Positions 44,526 to 52,060 of a stretch of DNA of 64,000 nucleotides are shown here, piece after piece. Each line of letters starts with the position of its first letter. The first letter of the stretch is position 1. The position numbers and the translations under genes are program-made. The stretch is from assembly GCF_900105725.1 (NCBI RefSeq), contig NZ_FNLM01000034.1, forward strand, positions 1,178,001-1,242,000. The letters are read 5' to 3'. This DNA is from Gordonia westfalica (GTDB lineage: Bacteria; Actinomycetota; Actinomycetes; Mycobacteriales; Mycobacteriaceae). The notes under the pieces are model-generated. The model saw only the letters and a list, made by a program, of their open reading frames with translations. It had not been told where the DNA came from and did not search any database.

Positions 44526-44595
44526 CAAACCCACCCCTTTTCGGCAAACCCACCACCCGCGCGGGTGGTGGGTTTGCCGAAAAGGGGTGGGTTTG
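44526..44595. repeat. Perfect 70-bp palindrome (dispersed repeat A, copy 2)
   Basis: Bases 44526-44560 and 44561-44595 are exact reverse complements with no spacer (outer ends CAAACCCACCCCTTTTCGGC and its complement; centre CACCCGC|GCGGGTG). It lies between converging genes and shares the AACCCACCC-TTTT-CGGC arm with 1865-1930. It may terminate both transcripts or be a mobile REP-like sequence. Confidence 0.9.
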
Positions 44596-44605
44596 TGGAG
44601 CGGGT

Positions 44606-45817
44606 CTAACCCCAGAGCACGCGGCGGATCACTCCGTCGGCGAGCAACCGGCCGGCGTCGGTGAGGACGTAGGCGTCCCCGGTCGCGGTGAGCAGGCCAT
44701 CGGCGCAGAGCTTCTCGGCGTTCACGCGCTCGGCGTCGTCGAGCAACCCGTGCGGAAGCCCGCTGCGGCATCGCGTGGTGAGCATGACCGACTCCATGTG
44801 GCGGTCCTCGGCGGTGAGTTCCTCCGACGACGCGGCGGGCAGAGCGCCGTCGACGAGGGCCTGCGCATAGCGCGCCGGATGCTTCACGTTCCACCAACGC
44901 ACTCCGTTGACGTGCGAGTGCGCACCGGGGCCGATCCCCCACCAGTCGGAACTGTGCCAGTAGGCGAGGTTGTGCCGACAGGCACCGGCGTCGTCGAGGG
45001 CCCAGTTCGACACCTCGTACCAGTCGAAACCCTTGGCGCTCAACCGATCGTCGAGGATCTTGTATCGGTCGGCGAGCACATCGTCGTCGGGGGCGGGCAT
45101 CTCGCCGCGCCGGATTCGACGCGCCAGCGCCGTACCGTCCTCGACGATGAGCGCATAGGCGGACACGTGGTCGACGCCCGCCGACAACACGGCGTCGAGG
45201 GTGGTGTGCAGATCGGCGTCGGTCTCGCCGGGGGTGCCGTAGATCAGATCGAGGTTGACGTGCTCGAAACCCGCCGCCCGGGCCTCGCGGGCGGCGGCGA
45301 CCGCCCGACCCGGCGTGTGCACCCGGTCGAGGATCTTGAGCACGTGCTGGGCCGCCGATTGCATGCCGAGGGAGATCCTGGTGAACCCCGCGGCGCGCAG
45401 CTTCTCGAAGAACTCCGGCGACGTCGACTCCGGGTTCGATTCGGTGGTGACCTCCGCGTCGGGGGCGAGGTCGAAGTTCGCGCGCACCGCGTCGAGCAGA
45501 CGCGTCAGGCCGTCCGCGCCGAGCAGCGACGGCGTGCCGCCGCCGACGAAGATCGTCGACACCTCCCGCTTCGGCTGCAGCAGACGCGCCGCCGACTCGA
45601 GTTCGGCGGCCACCGCTTCCTGCCAGGACTCCGGCGACGAAGAGGATCCCAACTCCCCGGCGGTGTAGGTGTTGAAGTCGCAGTAGCCGCACCTGGTCGC
45701 ACAGAACGGGACGTGCAGGTAGAGGCCGAACGGCACCTCGGGGTCGACGTCACGGCACGCCCCTTCGATGAGCTGCGCGGTGAGCTCCGGGGTGGGTGCT
45801 TCGACGTCGACCTTCAC
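44606..45817 (-). CDS. hemW: Radical SAM heme chaperone HemW (coproporphyrinogen III oxidase-like)
   Basis: A 403-residue radical SAM protein. The 4Fe-4S motif C39-x3-C43-x2-C46 reads CATRCGYC, followed by FVGGGTPSLLG, TTESNPES and the GMQSAAQHVL segment. The extra N-terminal Cys of true HemN is absent and the length is that of HemW, which inserts heme into target proteins. It occupies the place annotated hemN (Rv2388c) in M. tuberculosis. Confidence 0.92.
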   Translation of the reverse strand: MKVDVEAPTPELTAQLIEGACRDVDPEVPFGLYLHVPFCATRCGYCDFNTYTAGELGSSSSPESWQEAVAAELESAARLLQPKREVSTIFVGGGTPSLLGADGLTRLLDAVRANFDLAPDAEVTTESNPESTSPEFFEKLRAAGFTRISLGMQSAAQHVLKILDRVHTPGRAVAAAREARAAGFEHVNLDLIYGTPGETDADLHTTLDAVLSAGVDHVSAYALIVEDGTALARRIRRGEMPAPDDDVLADRYKILDDRLSAKGFDWYEVSNWALDDAGACRHNLAYWHSSDWWGIGPGAHSHVNGVRWWNVKHPARYAQALVDGALPAASSEELTAEDRHMESVMLTTRCRSGLPHGLLDDAERVNAEKLCADGLLTATGDAYVLTDAGRLLADGVIRRVLWG

Positions 45818-45904
45818 CGTTCCATCATGCCGCGCGGGAATAACCCGGCCACCTGTGGCCTTGTCCGACGCAGGCGGGAACCGAGCCCCGTCAGGGTCAG
45901 CGCG

Positions 45905-45925
45905 TTTCCATCATCATGATGGAAA
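45905..45925. promoter_or_regulatory. 21-bp palindromic operator candidate
   Basis: TTTCCATCAT-C-ATGATGGAAA: ten perfect base pairs around one central base, 39 bp upstream of the leader ORF. The symmetry and position fit a dimeric sulfur- or cysteine-responsive regulator. Which one is unknown. Confidence 0.55.
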
Positions 45926-45964
45926 ATAACCCCAAGTAGACGAGGCGATGATGGTCGTGGCACT

Positions 45965-46054
45965 ATGGACCCCGTGATTTTCCCCGGGGTGTGGCTCGCA
46001 GCTCGACGCCACATTGATCTCAAGCGCGTCAACAGCGCTTTCTGTCGCGTCTAG
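45965..46054 (+). CDS. Cys-containing putative leader peptide (29 aa)
   Basis: ATG 45965 to TAG 46054. The C-terminal part RRHIDLKRVNSAFCRV matches the actinobacterial 'putative leader peptide' pattern (RRHVDLxRVxSAxC) found upstream of sulfur and cysteine genes, as I recall it. The Cys codon near the stop would let ribosome stalling report cysteinyl-tRNA supply. In-frame GTGs at 45974 and 45989 are alternative starts. It lies 108 bp upstream of sulfite reductase. Confidence 0.65.
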   Translation: MDPVIFPGVWLAARRHIDLKRVNSAFCRV

Positions 46055-46162
46055 CGACGTCTCGGCCCCGAATTCGTCCCTGTCTCAGGGATGCCGGCAC
46101 GTTTCAGCCCACCTTTTCGTGCGATTGAAGCCGGCCCTGTGCGCCGGCACAGGAGATTCTTC

Positions 46163-47938
46163 ATGACGTCTACCACCGACGCCCCTGCTGCCCCCGGCAC
46201 GGGCTCCGAGCCGGATGCCGCCAGGCCTGCCGCCGCAGCAGAACCCGGCACCGAGAAGCGCGCTCGTCCCGCCCGCAAGGCACGCCCGGTCAAGCGCCGC
46301 GCCGAAGGCCAGTGGAAGCTCGGCTACCGCGAGCCGCTGAACCCGAACGAGCAGGTCAAGAAGGACGACAACCCGCTCAACGTGCGTGCGCGCATCGAGA
46401 ACATCTACTCGAAGCAGGGCTTCGACTCGATCGACAAGCAGGACCTGCGTGGCCGCATGCGCTGGTGGGGCCTCTACACCCAGCGCGCCGAGGGTTACGA
46501 CGGAACCTGGACCGGCGACGAGAACATCGACATCCTCGAGGACAGCCACTTCATGATGCGGGTGCGCTGCGACGCGGGTGCACTCAACGTCGCGCAGCTG
46601 CGCACGCTCGGTGAACTCTCCACCGAGTTCGCCCGCGACACCGCCGACCTCTCCGACCGTGAGAACGTCCAGTACCACTGGATCCGGATCGAGGACGTCC
46701 CGACGATCTGGGAGCGCCTCGAAGGCGTCGGACTCAAGACCACCGAGGCCTGCGGCGACTGCCCGCGCGTCGTGCTCGGCTCGCCGCTCGCCGGCGAGTC
46801 CTTCGACGAGGTCCTCGACCCCACCCCGGCCATCGACGAGATCGTCCGCCGCTACATCGGCGACCCGAAGTACTCGAACCTGCCGCGCAAGTTCAAGACC
46901 GCGATCTCGGGCCAGCAGGACGTGGTGCACGAGATCAACGACGTCGCCTTCGTGGGTGTGGTCCATCCCGAGCACGGCCCCGGCCTCGACCTCTGGGTCG
47001 GCGGCGGCCTGTCCACCAACCCGATGCTCGCCCAGCGCGTCGGCGCGTGGGTCCCGCTCGACGAGGTGCCCGATGTCTGGGAGGCCGTGGTCTCGATCTT
47101 CCGCGACTACGGATACCGACGTCTCCGCGCCAAGGCCCGTCTCAAGTTCCTCATCAAGGACTGGGGCATCGAGAAGTTCCGTCAGGTGCTCGAGGACGAG
47201 TACCTCGGCCGCAAGCTGATCGACGGCCCGGCTCCGGAACAGCCCCAACGCCCGATCGACCACATCGGCGTGCAGAGGCTCCGCAACGGACTCAACGCGA
47301 TCGGCTTCTCCCCCATCGCCGGACGCGTCTCGGGCACCATCCTGACCAAGACCGCCGAGGCGGTCGCCGCCGTCGGTTCCGACCGGGTCCGTTTCACGCC
47401 GTACCAGAAGCTGATCGTCCTCGACGTCCCCGACGACAAGGTGGAGTGGCTGATCGACGAGCTCAAGCCGCTCGGCCTGCACGGCCGGCCGACGCAGTGG
47501 CGCCGGAACCTCTTGGCGTGCAGCGGCATCGAGTTCTGCAAGCTCTCGTTCACCGAGACCCGCAAGCGTTCGCAGGTCCTCGCCCCCGAGCTCGACGAGC
47601 GTCTCGCCGACATCAACTCGAAGCTCGACGTGCCGATCACGGTGAACATCAACGGCTGCCCCAACTCCTGCGGCCGGTCGCAGATCGCCGACATCGGTTT
47701 CAAGGGACAGCTCGTCGAGGACGCCGACGGCAACCAGACCGACGGCTTCCAGGTCCACCTGGGCGGCAGCCTCGGCCTCGACTCGGGTTTCGGTCGCAAG
47801 CTGCGTCAGCACAAGGTGATGGGCACCGAGCTCGGCGACTACATCGAGCGTGTGGTCCGCAACTTCGTCGACCAGCGTGAAGAAGGTGAACGGTTCGCGC
47901 AGTGGGCCGTTCGTGCCGATGAGGAGGCTCTCCGATGA
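46163..47938 (+). CDS. sirA: Ferredoxin-dependent assimilatory sulfite reductase (nitrite/sulfite reductase family)
   Basis: A 591-residue siroheme/4Fe-4S enzyme that reduces sulfite to sulfide. The cluster Cys residues are in CSGIEFCKLSFTETRKR and NGCPNSCGRSQ; the N-terminal 75 residues are a low-complexity basic extension. AGGAGA lies 6 bases before ATG 46163; an in-frame ATG at 46091 would run through the leader hairpin. It opens the operon sirA-cysH-cysD-cysN-chelatase, with ATGA/GTGA overlaps throughout, and the siroheme pathway gene at its end fits sulfite rather than nitrite as substrate. Confidence 0.92.
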   Translation: MTSTTDAPAAPGTGSEPDAARPAAAAEPGTEKRARPARKARPVKRRAEGQWKLGYREPLNPNEQVKKDDNPLNVRARIENIYSKQGFDSIDKQDLRGRMRWWGLYTQRAEGYDGTWTGDENIDILEDSHFMMRVRCDAGALNVAQLRTLGELSTEFARDTADLSDRENVQYHWIRIEDVPTIWERLEGVGLKTTEACGDCPRVVLGSPLAGESFDEVLDPTPAIDEIVRRYIGDPKYSNLPRKFKTAISGQQDVVHEINDVAFVGVVHPEHGPGLDLWVGGGLSTNPMLAQRVGAWVPLDEVPDVWEAVVSIFRDYGYRRLRAKARLKFLIKDWGIEKFRQVLEDEYLGRKLIDGPAPEQPQRPIDHIGVQRLRNGLNAIGFSPIAGRVSGTILTKTAEAVAAVGSDRVRFTPYQKLIVLDVPDDKVEWLIDELKPLGLHGRPTQWRRNLLACSGIEFCKLSFTETRKRSQVLAPELDERLADINSKLDVPITVNINGCPNSCGRSQIADIGFKGQLVEDADGNQTDGFQVHLGGSLGLDSGFGRKLRQHKVMGTELGDYIERVVRNFVDQREEGERFAQWAVRADEEALR

Positions 47939-48687
47939 CGATCAGCACGACGGAGTCCGCCACCGGTCGTCGTCACAGCGAGGAGGAGCTCCGGGCGATC
48001 GCGGCGAAGGGTGCCGCCGACCTCGGCACCGACGCCACCCCGGAAGAACTGATCCGGTGGACCGCGGAGACCTTCGGCACCGACTTCGTCGTCGCGTCGA
48101 ACATGCAGGACGCCGCTCTCGTCGACCTCGCGGTCAAGAACATCGACCGCGAGCTCCTGGGCGGCGACCCGGTCAAGGTGCTGTTCCTCGACACCGGTTA
48201 CCACTTCGCCGAGACCATCGGCACCCGCGACGCCGTCGAGCAGGTGTACGGCGTGCAGATGGTGAACCTGACCCCCGAGCACACCGTCGCCGAGCAGGAC
48301 GAGCTGTTGGGCCGCAACCTGTTCGCGCGCGATCCGGGTGAGTGCTGCCGGATGCGCAAGGTCGTCCCGCTCAAGGCGGGTCTGGCCGGTTACGACGCCT
48401 GGATCACCGGCATCCGCCGCGTGGAGGCGCCGACCCGCGCCAACGCACCGCTCATCTCGTTCGACGAGGGCTTCGGGCTGGTCAAGATCAACCCGATCGC
48501 AGCGTGGTCCGACGAGACGATGCAGGACTACATCGATTCCAACGGCGTGCTGGTCAACCCGTTGGTCGACGAGGGCTATCCCTCCATCGGCTGTGCACCG
48601 TGCACCGCCAAACCCGAACCCGGATCCGATCCGCGCAGTGGCCGCTGGGCCGGTCGCGCCAAGACAGAATGTGGGCTCCACGCATGA
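47935..48687 (+). CDS. cysH: Phosphoadenylyl/adenylyl-sulfate reductase CysH
   Basis: A 250-residue thioredoxin-dependent reductase giving sulfite. The PP-loop-like FVVASNMQDAAL region is followed by the 4Fe-4S Cys motif ECCRMRK...CAPCTAKP, which marks APS reductases (iron-sulfur type) rather than PAPS reductases. The catalytic Cys is in the C-terminal ECGLHA. Starts in an ATGA overlap with sirA. Confidence 0.95.
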   Translation: MTISTTESATGRRHSEEELRAIAAKGAADLGTDATPEELIRWTAETFGTDFVVASNMQDAALVDLAVKNIDRELLGGDPVKVLFLDTGYHFAETIGTRDAVEQVYGVQMVNLTPEHTVAEQDELLGRNLFARDPGECCRMRKVVPLKAGLAGYDAWITGIRRVEAPTRANAPLISFDEGFGLVKINPIAAWSDETMQDYIDSNGVLVNPLVDEGYPSIGCAPCTAKPEPGSDPRSGRWAGRAKTECGLHA

Positions 48688-49622
48688 CCGTCACCGAACC
48701 CATCCGCGATGCCGTCTCCGCCGAGGCCGACGACTTCACCACCCTCGACGCGCTCGAATCCGAGGCGATCCACGTCTTCCGTGAGGTCGCAGGCGAATTC
48801 GAGCGCCCGGTGATCCTGTTCTCCGGCGGCAAGGACTCCACCGTCCTGCTCCACGTCGCACTCAAGGCGTTCTGGCCTGCGCCGCTGCCGTTCTCGCTGC
48901 TGCACGTCGACACCGGGCACAACCTGCCCGAGGTCCTCGAGTTCCGCGACAACGTCGTCGAGCGTCACAACCTGCGCCTGCACGTCGCCAAGGTCGAGGA
49001 CTACCTCGCCGACGGCCGGCTGACCGAGCGCCCCGACGGCGTCCGCAACCCGCTGCAGACCATCCCCCTGCTCGACGCGATCACCGAGAACCGCTTCGAC
49101 GCGGTCTTCGGCGGTGGCCGCCGCGACGAGGAGCGCTCGCGCGCCAAGGAGCGGATCTTCTCGCTGCGCAACGCCTTCGGCCAGTGGGACCCGAAGCGTC
49201 AGCGGCCCGAGCTGTGGAACCTCTACAACGGCCGCCACGCACCGGGTGAGCACGTTCGCGTGTTCCCGCTGTCGAACTGGACCGAGCTCGACATCTGGCG
49301 CTACATCGCCCGCGAGCAGGTCCTGCTCCCCTCGATCTACTACGCCCACGAACGCGACGTCTTCCTGCGGGACGGCATGTGGATGACCCCCGGTGTCTGG
49401 GGCGGACCCCGCGAAGGCGAAGAGCTGCAGCGTCTCTCGGTGCGCTACCGCACCGTCGGCGACGGCTCGTCGACCGGCGCGGTGCTCTCCGACGCCGCCG
49501 ACAACGAGGCCGTGCTGGACGAGGTCGCCGCGTCCCGGCTGACCGAGCGCGGCGCCACCCGTGGCGACGACCGGGTCTCCGAGGCCGCCATGGAAGACCG
49601 CAAGCGCGAAGGATATTTCTGA
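48684..49622 (+). CDS. cysD: Sulfate adenylyltransferase subunit 2 (CysD)
   Basis: A 312-residue PP-loop ATP sulfurylase subunit. The P-loop is VILFSGGKDSTVLLH; LLHVDTGHNLPEVLEFRD and FGGGRRDEERSRAKERIFS are the CysD blocks, and the C-terminus ends ...EDRKREGYF as in the family. ATG 48684 overlaps the cysH stop; the frame is open upstream only as a shadow. Confidence 0.96.
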   Translation: MTVTEPIRDAVSAEADDFTTLDALESEAIHVFREVAGEFERPVILFSGGKDSTVLLHVALKAFWPAPLPFSLLHVDTGHNLPEVLEFRDNVVERHNLRLHVAKVEDYLADGRLTERPDGVRNPLQTIPLLDAITENRFDAVFGGGRRDEERSRAKERIFSLRNAFGQWDPKRQRPELWNLYNGRHAPGEHVRVFPLSNWTELDIWRYIAREQVLLPSIYYAHERDVFLRDGMWMTPGVWGGPREGEELQRLSVRYRTVGDGSSTGAVLSDAADNEAVLDEVAASRLTERGATRGDDRVSEAAMEDRKREGYF

Positions 49623-50917
49623 TGAGGCACGCTCCCGACCTTCTCCGCATCGCCACCGCCGGCAGTGTGGACGACGGCAAGTCGACGCTCGTCGGCCGTC
49701 TGCTGTACGACACGAAATCCGTTCTGGCCGACCAGATCGACGCCGTCACCAAAGCCTCGGTCGACCGCGGCCTCGAGGGCCCCGACCTCTCGCTGCTCGT
49801 CGACGGCCTGCGCGCCGAGCGCGAACAGGGCATCACCATCGACGTGGCGTACCGCTACTTCGCAACGCCCGCACGCTCTTTCGTGCTCGCCGACACCCCG
49901 GGACACGTGCAGTACACCCGGAACACGGTGTCCGGTGCCTCCACCGCCCAGCTGGTGATCCTGCTGGTCGACGCCCGCAACGGCGTCGTCTCGCAGACCC
50001 GTCGCCACGCCGCGGTGATGGCGCTACTCGGTGTCCCGCAGCTCGTGCTGGCGGTCAACAAGATCGACCTCGTCGACGACCAGGCCTCGGTGTTCGCCGA
50101 GATCTCCGCCGAATTCGCCGAACTCACCCGTTCCCTCGGCTGGTCGGCGGAGCAGGTCACCGCGATCCCGGTGTCGGCACTGCACGGCGACAACATCGCC
50201 AACCGCTCGGAGACCACCCCGTTCTACGACGGCCCGACTCTCATCGAGCATCTCGAGACGGTCCCGAACCTGACCGAGCGCGCCCCCGTGGGTCTGCGTT
50301 TCCCGGTGCAGTACGTGATCCGTCCCCGCACACCCGACTACCCCGACTACCGCGGCTACGCGGGTCAGATCGCGGCCGGCCGGGTGTCGGTGGGTGACGA
50401 GGTCGTCGTCCTGCCGTCCGGCCGGCGGTCCACCGTCAGCCAGATCGACACCGCCGACGGACCGCTCGAGACCGCGCACACCGGACGCAGTGTCACGATC
50501 CTGCTCGCCGACGACGTCGACATCTCGCGTGGCGATCTGATCGCCGCCGCGGCCGACGCCCCGGAGTCGGTGCAGCAGTTCACCGCGACCGTGTGCTGGC
50601 TCGCCGAGAAGCCGCTGCGCCCCGGCGCCCGGCTGCTGCTCAAGCACGGCACCAAGACCACGCAGGCCATCGTCGGCGGGCTCGACGCCCTCTTCGACGA
50701 GCAGAACCTGGCTCTCGTGGACGCCCCGGAATCGGTGGAGCTCAACCAGATCGTGCGGATCTCGGTGCAGACCGCCGAGCCGATCCCGGCCGACGACTAC
50801 CAGGTGAACCGCGAGTCCGGCAGCTTCCTGCTGATCGACCCGCAGGGTGGCAACACCCTCGCAGCCGGACTGGTGGGCGACGCACTGGCGCCGCTGCACC
50901 TCAAAGAGCTGGTGTGA
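49622..50917 (+). CDS. cysN: Sulfate adenylyltransferase subunit 1, GTPase (CysN)
   Basis: A 431-residue EF-Tu-like GTPase that activates CysD. G1 GSVDDGKSTL, G3 ADTPGHVQY, G4 NKIDL; EREQGITIDVAYRYF is the switch region. There is no C-terminal APS kinase (CysC) domain, consistent with the direct APS route by the iron-sulfur CysH. ATG 49622 shares its first base with the cysD stop. Confidence 0.96.
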   Translation: MRHAPDLLRIATAGSVDDGKSTLVGRLLYDTKSVLADQIDAVTKASVDRGLEGPDLSLLVDGLRAEREQGITIDVAYRYFATPARSFVLADTPGHVQYTRNTVSGASTAQLVILLVDARNGVVSQTRRHAAVMALLGVPQLVLAVNKIDLVDDQASVFAEISAEFAELTRSLGWSAEQVTAIPVSALHGDNIANRSETTPFYDGPTLIEHLETVPNLTERAPVGLRFPVQYVIRPRTPDYPDYRGYAGQIAAGRVSVGDEVVVLPSGRRSTVSQIDTADGPLETAHTGRSVTILLADDVDISRGDLIAAAADAPESVQQFTATVCWLAEKPLRPGARLLLKHGTKTTQAIVGGLDALFDEQNLALVDAPESVELNQIVRISVQTAEPIPADDYQVNRESGSFLLIDPQGGNTLAAGLVGDALAPLHLKELV

Positions 50918-51660
50918 GTCCGGCTCTCGTCCTCGTCGCACACGGCAGTCGCGATCCGCGCTTCGGCGCGACCGCGCGCCGTGTGCGCGACGCCGTCGCG
51001 GCGACTCTCCCGGGCGTCGAGGTGGTTCTCTCCTACCTCGATCTCGACGAGCCGCTCGTCGGCGATGCTCTCGACGCGACCGAGGGCGAGACCGGCCGTG
51101 CCGGGGCGGGCGGGGATCCTGTTGTGGTCCCGTTGCTCCTCTCGGCGGGGTATCACCACAAGGTCGACCTGCCGGCGATCATCGCCGCGCACCGTCCGTT
51201 CGCGCACCAGACCGACGTCATCGGTACGCGGTCGTTCACTGCCGCCCTCGCCGACCGACTGCTCGAGGCCGGCCTCGACGAGCGCGACGGTGTGGTCCTG
51301 TCCGCGGTGGGTTCCTCCGACGAATCCGCCGACGGTCACGTCCGGCGGCGGGCCATCGAACTGTCGACGTACCTGCATCGCCCGGTCGAGGTGGTCTTCG
51401 CGACCAAGCTCGGTCCGGGCAACCGTGCGGTCGCCGCGGCGGTCCGACGACTCCGCGCGGCCGGTGCGCAGCGCATCGCGCTGAGTCCGTACTTCCTGTC
51501 GGCGGGTCTGCTGATCGAGCGGGTCGAAACCGCTCTGGACGCACTGGCCGAGGAGACACTCGTGGCCGGACCGCTCGGCGCGCACCCCGATGTCATCGAG
51601 GGGATCTGCGGCCTCTATCGCACGGCCGCACAGCGTCGCACGGTGATCGCCGGACGCTGA
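50914..51660 (+). CDS. Sirohydrochlorin chelatase (CbiX/SirB family)
   Basis: A 248-residue class II chelatase inserting iron into sirohydrochlorin to make siroheme, the cofactor of the first enzyme of this operon. Metal-binding His in LVAHGSRDPRFG and in LLSAGYHHKVDLPA; the second half repeats the fold (LSAVGSSDESADGH; ALSPYFLSAGLLIE). GTG 50914 overlaps the cysN stop (GTGA). In the place of Rv2393. Confidence 0.9.
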   Translation: MSPALVLVAHGSRDPRFGATARRVRDAVAATLPGVEVVLSYLDLDEPLVGDALDATEGETGRAGAGGDPVVVPLLLSAGYHHKVDLPAIIAAHRPFAHQTDVIGTRSFTAALADRLLEAGLDERDGVVLSAVGSSDESADGHVRRRAIELSTYLHRPVEVVFATKLGPGNRAVAAAVRRLRAAGAQRIALSPYFLSAGLLIERVETALDALAEETLVAGPLGAHPDVIEGICGLYRTAAQRRTVIAGR

Positions 51661-51684
51661 CGCCCGGGCCGGTTCGACGCCCGG

Positions 51685-51768
51685 TCAGATCGTGACGAGC
51701 CAGGCGATCACGACGAGGACGAGCAGGGCGAGCAACGCCAGGGTGACCGGCGAGCGCAGAATCTTCAC
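51685..51768 (-). CDS. Very small membrane peptide (27 aa)
   Basis: GTG 51768 overlaps the stop of the 66-residue gene upstream (GTGA). The product is a single hydrophobic helix (VTLALLALLVLVVIAWLVTI) after a short basic start. It is convergent with the chelatase gene. Support is the coupling and composition only. Confidence 0.45.
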   Translation of the reverse strand: MKILRSPVTLALLALLVLVVIAWLVTI

Positions 51769-51965
51769 AGTCCGGTCCCGTCGTCGTCGGCGAAGCGGCG
51801 GCGGTCGATCAGATTCGCCGCCAGGTCCACGAGGAGATTCAACACATAGGCGATGAGGATCGCGACGGGGTTCACCACGGCGACGGTGACCAAGAGCTGC
51901 GGCACGAAGGAAAGACCGGTCAGCCACTCCTCCACCCCGTCCCACCAGGCGAAGAACGCCGTCAC
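51765..51965 (-). CDS. Small membrane protein (66 aa)
   Basis: One long hydrophobic segment (FVPQLLVTVAVVNPVAILIA, then YVLNLLVDLAAN), and a charged C-terminus (DRRRFADDDGTGL). It starts at ATG 51965 with GAGGTGA upstream and is coupled to the 27-residue peptide. No family is recognised. Confidence 0.55.
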   Translation of the reverse strand: MTAFFAWWDGVEEWLTGLSFVPQLLVTVAVVNPVAILIAYVLNLLVDLAANLIDRRRFADDDGTGL

Positions 51966-52060
51966 CTCATCACCTCGTCCATCCGATGCGGATCATCCGT
52001 CTGCCCGGCCTCGTCGAGGCCGACTGGCGTCGGACAGCGCCCGTCGCAATGATAGATCCC

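Larger units (their letters stand above)
45818..46162 (+). promoter_or_regulatory. Regulatory leader region of the sulfate-reduction operon
   Basis: A 345-bp region between the divergent hemW and sulfite reductase genes. It contains a palindrome (45905-45925), a short leader ORF (45965-46054), and a small hairpin CCCTG-TCT-CAGGG (46078-46090) between leader and main gene. The order operator-leader-hairpin-gene suggests control of both initiation and leader-dependent attenuation. Confidence 0.5.

Noticed and set aside
45814..46032. Minus-strand 72-codon frame in the hemW-sirA spacer
   Set aside because: It runs opposite the palindrome and leader peptide, overlaps the hemW start and has no ribosome site.
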